64,000 nucleotides of DNA from Thelonectria olida (lineage: Eukaryota; Ascomycota; Sordariomycetes; Hypocreales; Nectriaceae), in assembly GCA_020736575.1 (NCBI GenBank), contig JAGPYM010000004.1, positions 434,001-498,000 on the forward strand, read 5' to 3'. Under the pieces are notes generated by a model, which worked only from the letters and a program-made list of their open reading frames with translations, did no database searches and was not told the DNA's origin. A program made the position numbers and the translations under genes. Numbering within the stretch: position 1 is the stretch's first letter; every line of letters begins with the position of its first letter. Below are positions 60,301-64,000 of the stretch, piece by piece.

Positions 60301-63070
60301 CCAACCTCCAGTTCGATTTCCCCGAGCGCCCCGACTGGAAGACCGAGATTGCTCCTCACAACGAGACTCTCAAGGGCATGGTCGACCTCGAAAAGGTCGT
60401 TGTCGTTACTGGTTTCGCCGAGGTCGGTCCTTGGGGTAACTCTCGTACCCGATGGGAGATGGAGGCTTATGGCGAGTTCTCCCTCGAGGGCTGCGTTGAG
60501 ATGGCCTGGATCATGGGTCTCATCAAGAATCACAACGGACCCATCAAGGGTCAGCCATACGCTGGCTGGGTTGATGCCAAGACTGGTGACCCTGTCGACG
60601 ACAAGGACATCAAGGCCAAGTACGAGAAGTACATTCTTGAGCACTCCGGCATTCGTCTGATCGAGCCCGAGCTGTTCGATGGCTATGACCCCAACCAGAA
60701 GCAGCTTCTTCACGAGGTTGTGATTGAGGAGGATCTTGAGCCTTTCGAGGCCTCCAAGGAGACCGCCGAGGAGTTCCGACGTGAGCACGGTGATAAGGTT
60801 GAGATCTTCGAGATCCCTGAGAGCGGCGAGTTTATCGTCCGCCTCAGGAAGGGTGCCAGTCTCTGGATTCCCAAGGCTTTGCGCTTCGATCGTCTGGTTG
60901 CCGGTCAGATCCCTACCGGTTGGGACCCAAAGCGTTATGGCGTTCCCGAGGACATCATCTCTCAGGTCGATCCCGTCACCCTTTTCCTCCTTGTCTCCAC
61001 TGCCGAAGCTCTCTTGTCTTGCGGTATCACCGACCCCTATGAGTTCTACAAGTACGTGCACGTGTCTGAGGTCGGTAACTGTGTTGGTTCTGGTATGGGT
61101 GGTACTGCCGCTCTTCGCGGTATGCACCGAACTCGCTTCTTGGACCAGCCTCTCCAGAACGACATTCTCCAGGAGTCTTTCATCAACACCATGTCTGCCT
61201 GGGTTAACATGCTTCTGCTGTCTTCCTCCGGTCCCATCAAGACCCCCGTTGGTGCCTGCGCCACTGCTGTTGAGTCCGTTGACGTTGGTTACGAGACCAT
61301 TATCGAAGGCAAGGCCCGCGTTTGTCTCGTCGGTGGTTTCGATGACTTCGGTGAGGAGGGCTCTTACGAGTTCGCCAACATGAAGGCCACCAGCAACACG
61401 GTTGATGAGCTCGAGCATGGTCGTACGCCCAAGGAGATGTCTCGTCCTACCACCACTACCCGAAATGGCTTCCTGGAGTCCCAGGGCTGTGGTATCCAGA
61501 TCATCATGACTGCCAGGCTTGCTCTCGATATGGGTGTCCCCATTCACGGTATCCTGGCCCTCACCACCACTGCATCCGACAAGATTGGCCGATCCGTCCC
61601 CGCCCCTGGACAGGGTGTTCTTACCACTGCTCGCGAGCACGCCGGCAAGTTCCCCTCGCCTCTTCTTGACATCAAGTACCGCCGCCGCCAGATCGAGCGT
61701 CGCAAGAAGACGATCAAGCAGTGGCAGGAGTCTGAGCTCGAGTATGTTTACGACGAGATTGATGCTATGAAGGCTCAGGGCGGTGACTTCGACGAGAAGG
61801 AGTATGCGCAGGACCGCTTCGCCCACATCGAGAAGGAAGCCGCTCGCCAGGAGAAGGAACTTCTCCGCAGCATGGGCAACAACTTCTGGAAGAGCGACCC
61901 CAGCATCGCTCCTCTACGTGGTGCCCTCGCCACCTGGGGTCTCACCATCGACGATATCGATGTTGCTTCGTTCCACGGAACTTCGACCAAAGCCAACGAC
62001 AAGAATGAGTCGTCTGTCGTCTGCCAGCAGCTCAAGCACCTTGGCCGCACGAAGGGCAACGCCGTTCTTGGTATCTTCCAGAAGTACCTCACTGGTCACC
62101 CCAAGGGCGCTGCCGGTGCCTGGATGTTGAACGGAAGTCTCCAGGTCCTCAACACTGGTCTTGTTCCTGGCAACCGCAACGCCGACAACGTCGACCCCGT
62201 CATGGAGCAGTACGACCTCATTGTGTACCCCAGCCGCAGCATTCAGACCGATGGCATCAAGGCCTTCTCCGTCACCTCTTTCGGTTTCGGTCAGAAGGGC
62301 GCTCAGGTTATTGGTATCCACCCCAAGTACCTCTTCGCTACCCTTGACGAGAAAACCTACCTTGAGTACTGCGCCAAGGTCGAGGCCCGCCAGAAGAAGG
62401 CCTACCGCCACTTCCACGATGGTCTCATCAACAACGCCTTGTTTGTTGCCAAGGACAAGGCTCCTTACACCGATGAACAGCTCAGCAAGGTGCTGTTGAA
62501 CCCCGATGCTCGTGTCAGCGAGGACAAGAAGACTTCGGCGCTCACCTACGCGCCCGACTTCATGAAGCAGTCTGAGAAGGCCGTCCCCAGCGCCAAGGCC
62601 AAGGAGACCCAGCAGGTCATGGAGGCGCTTGCCCACAAGGTGGCTGGCAAGAACAGCAATGTTGGTGTTGATGTCGAAGATATCTCGGCCATCAACATTG
62701 ACAACGAGACCTTTGTCGAGCGCAACTTTACCACCAATGAGATTGCCTACTGCCGAGGTGCCCCCAGTCCCCAGAGCTCTTTCGCCGGTCGCTGGAGTGC
62801 CAAGGAGGCTGTGTTCAAGTCTCTTGGTGTCACCAGCCAGGGAGCCGGTGCCGCCCTGAAGGACATTGAGATCCTCAAGGGTGAGACTGGTGCCCCTACT
62901 GTGTCGGTAAGTTATTCATTCACAGTACACGACGAGCCCATTTGCTAACGATGAATCAGCTCCATGGCGATGCCGCCGCTGCCGCCAAGAAGGCCGGTGT
63001 CAAGGACATTACTGTATCCATCTCGCACTCTGACAGCCAGGCAATTGCTGTTGCCGTCGCCAACTTTTAG
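57390..63070 (+). CDS. fas2: Fatty acid synthase subunit alpha
   Basis: Three exons (57390-57909, 57967-62906, 62960-63070; introns 57 and 53 nt) encode 1856 residues. Domains in order: the small alpha part of malonyl/palmitoyl transferase (1-90); an Ala/Pro-rich flexible linker (about 103-137); acyl carrier protein with the phosphopantetheine serine Ser176 in GGKSTLQNE; a structural and ketoreductase part ([20 protein letters not shown] near 660); ketoacyl synthase with Cys1271 in [11 protein letters not shown] and histidines in [11 protein letters not shown] and [11 protein letters not shown]; and a C-terminal phosphopantetheinyl transferase ([25 protein letters not shown]). Exon 3 adds the last 37 residues, ending VAVANF. 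Alpha subunits form the central wheel of the cytosolic alpha6beta6 complex. The serine that accepts phosphopantetheine is coded 5 nt after intron 1. Confidence 0.97.
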
Positions 63071-63580
63071 GTGTGGTAATAATGAGAATAGAGTGTACAT
63101 GCTGGGATGATAAAGGGCGTTGGACCATTTGATTCGATATGTTGTGTTCCCACGAAACTTTGAGCCATGAAGCATTGTCGGGTTTGGGGGTAGGCTTCCT
63201 AGAATTCGTATGACTTATTAGTATAGATGAATTGCAAAACATTAAGTTCTAGATCAATTACATCCAACACTCATGTATCAACTCGAATTCATTTCCACTT
63301 GATGTGACGTCTATTTCTATCTTTAACATGTTGCGGTTCGTTGCTACCATGTGAAGGGATATTTATCGGTGTCTGCCAATGCACTCCTTAGATACAGGGT
63401 AAGCACTGATCCATGAGGTAGGCAGTTAGAAAAGAGTCATGCACTGGGTTCAGAGACATCAAGTGGTGTGCGATATCTCGAAATCCCTCACTCGTAACCG
63501 ATCCTTTTTTCGAGATCCTCTCACATCCGTCTCGGGTGGTTGTGCATGCCATGTGTCGGGTTATTAGCGTGATAGGTATC
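63071..63580. other. Convergent intergenic region between FAS2 and LSM4
   Basis: These 510 bp hold the 3' flanks of two convergent genes. The sequence is A/T-richer than its neighbours and no gene is visible. Confidence 0.6.
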
Positions 63581-64000
63581 CTATTGTCCTCTGCCTCGAC
63601 CCCGGCCCCTGCCACCACCACGGCCTCGTCCTCTATCGCCGCCTCGTCCACCGTGATCTCCCCTCGACTGGCCACCTCTTCCACCTCGGAAATTTCCTTG
63701 TCCGCCCTTCTGGGACTCGCTGACTTGGTCGATGATCTCGTCGGGTACTCTCAGATATTTGATCTAGCTCGCTCGTCAGTTGCGACTCCTCTTGTGGTTG
63801 TAGTGTGACGTACGTTGTTCCCCTTGACGTAAACTTCTGGTAACCTGACAAACTTGTCTCCTTCCTGTGTTTTAAACCGTCAGCATCTTTGTGTCCTTTC
63901 GGTCGGTATGGGGTCCCGTACCGGGCTCGTCTGCACCACCTCCTTGAGGGTGAGGTTCATCCAGGTATCGCACATCACCAGGTGTCCATTGAGCGTCTCG
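63581..64000 (-). CDS. lsm4: LSM4, U6 snRNA / mRNA-decay Sm-like protein (5' part outside window)
   Basis: Three exon parts are visible on the minus strand: from the window edge 64000 to 63922, 63864-63814 and 63763-63581 (introns 57 and 50 nt). The start codon lies beyond the right edge. The Sm fold is clear: Sm1 motif end [20 protein letters not shown], then [23 protein letters not shown] and the Sm2 motif [12 protein letters not shown]. The tail is RGG-rich ([25 protein letters not shown]), as in LSM4. LSM4 is part of the Lsm2-8 ring on U6 snRNA in the nucleus and the Lsm1-7 ring in cytoplasmic decapping; RGG tails promote assembly of P-bodies. It is convergent with FAS2. Confidence 0.92.

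Noticed and set aside
60207..61826. 539-codon open frame on the minus strand inside FAS2
   Set aside because: It is the antisense of strongly codon-biased FAS2 coding sequence, has no protein-like domain, and the sense frame is certain.

Overview
This window is nuclear DNA of a filamentous ascomycete, most likely a Sordariomycete and possibly of the Hypocreales. I infer this from short spliceosomal introns (47-143 nt, GT donors, CTAAC/CTGAC-like branch sites), pyrimidine-rich leaders, fungal type I fatty acid synthase split into two subunits, an XYR1/XlnR-type xylanase regulator, a HET-C2-type glycolipid transfer protein and a NACHT-ankyrin STAND gene. The genus is not identified. Most gene models were rebuilt by hand from splice sites and frame continuity. 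The two edge genes are partial.

Layout. Left edge: the tail of an alpha/beta hydrolase, then 3.5 kb without a recognisable gene. 3.8-9.0 kb: a divergent pair, HET-C2-like glycolipid transfer protein (minus) and phospholipase D (plus). 12.4-23.7 kb: a housekeeping block with BRO1 (endosomal sorting), flavocytochrome b2, CTF18 (alternative clamp loader) and mitochondrial ribosomal protein uS4m/NAM9; the last two share a 366-bp bidirectional promoter. 24.0-26.4 kb: a STAND NTPase (Helo-like N-terminus, NACHT, short ankyrin tail). 28.0-41.1 kb: a run of three transcription factors on the plus strand (NirA/NIT-4-like, XYR1/XlnR, a divergent bZIP), with 5.1 kb of non-coding DNA in front of the XYR1 gene. 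41.5-46.6 kb: a MARVEL-type membrane protein and guanine deaminase, both minus. 47.5-63.1 kb: FAS1 (beta) and FAS2 (alpha) head to head across a 3.5-kb intergenic region. Right edge: the 3' part of LSM4.

How the genes fit together. FAS1 and FAS2 encode the two subunits of one alpha6beta6 fatty acid synthase, and their divergent arrangement fits co-regulation. XYR1 and the NirA-like factor are pathway regulators for hemicellulose/cellulose and nitrate use; their targets are not in the window. The other genes are a normal mixture of cell-biology functions. I found no CRISPR array, tRNA or rRNA gene, intact transposon or secondary-metabolite cluster. The most interesting points are gene-structure features: an in-frame GC-AG intron hidden in NAM9, a 25-nt micro-exon that carries the P-loop of the STAND protein, two possible acceptors at the end of the bZIP gene, and the leader of the XYR1 gene. 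A HET-C-type gene and a NACHT STAND gene also lie in the same 23 kb, a pairing relevant to fungal self/non-self recognition.
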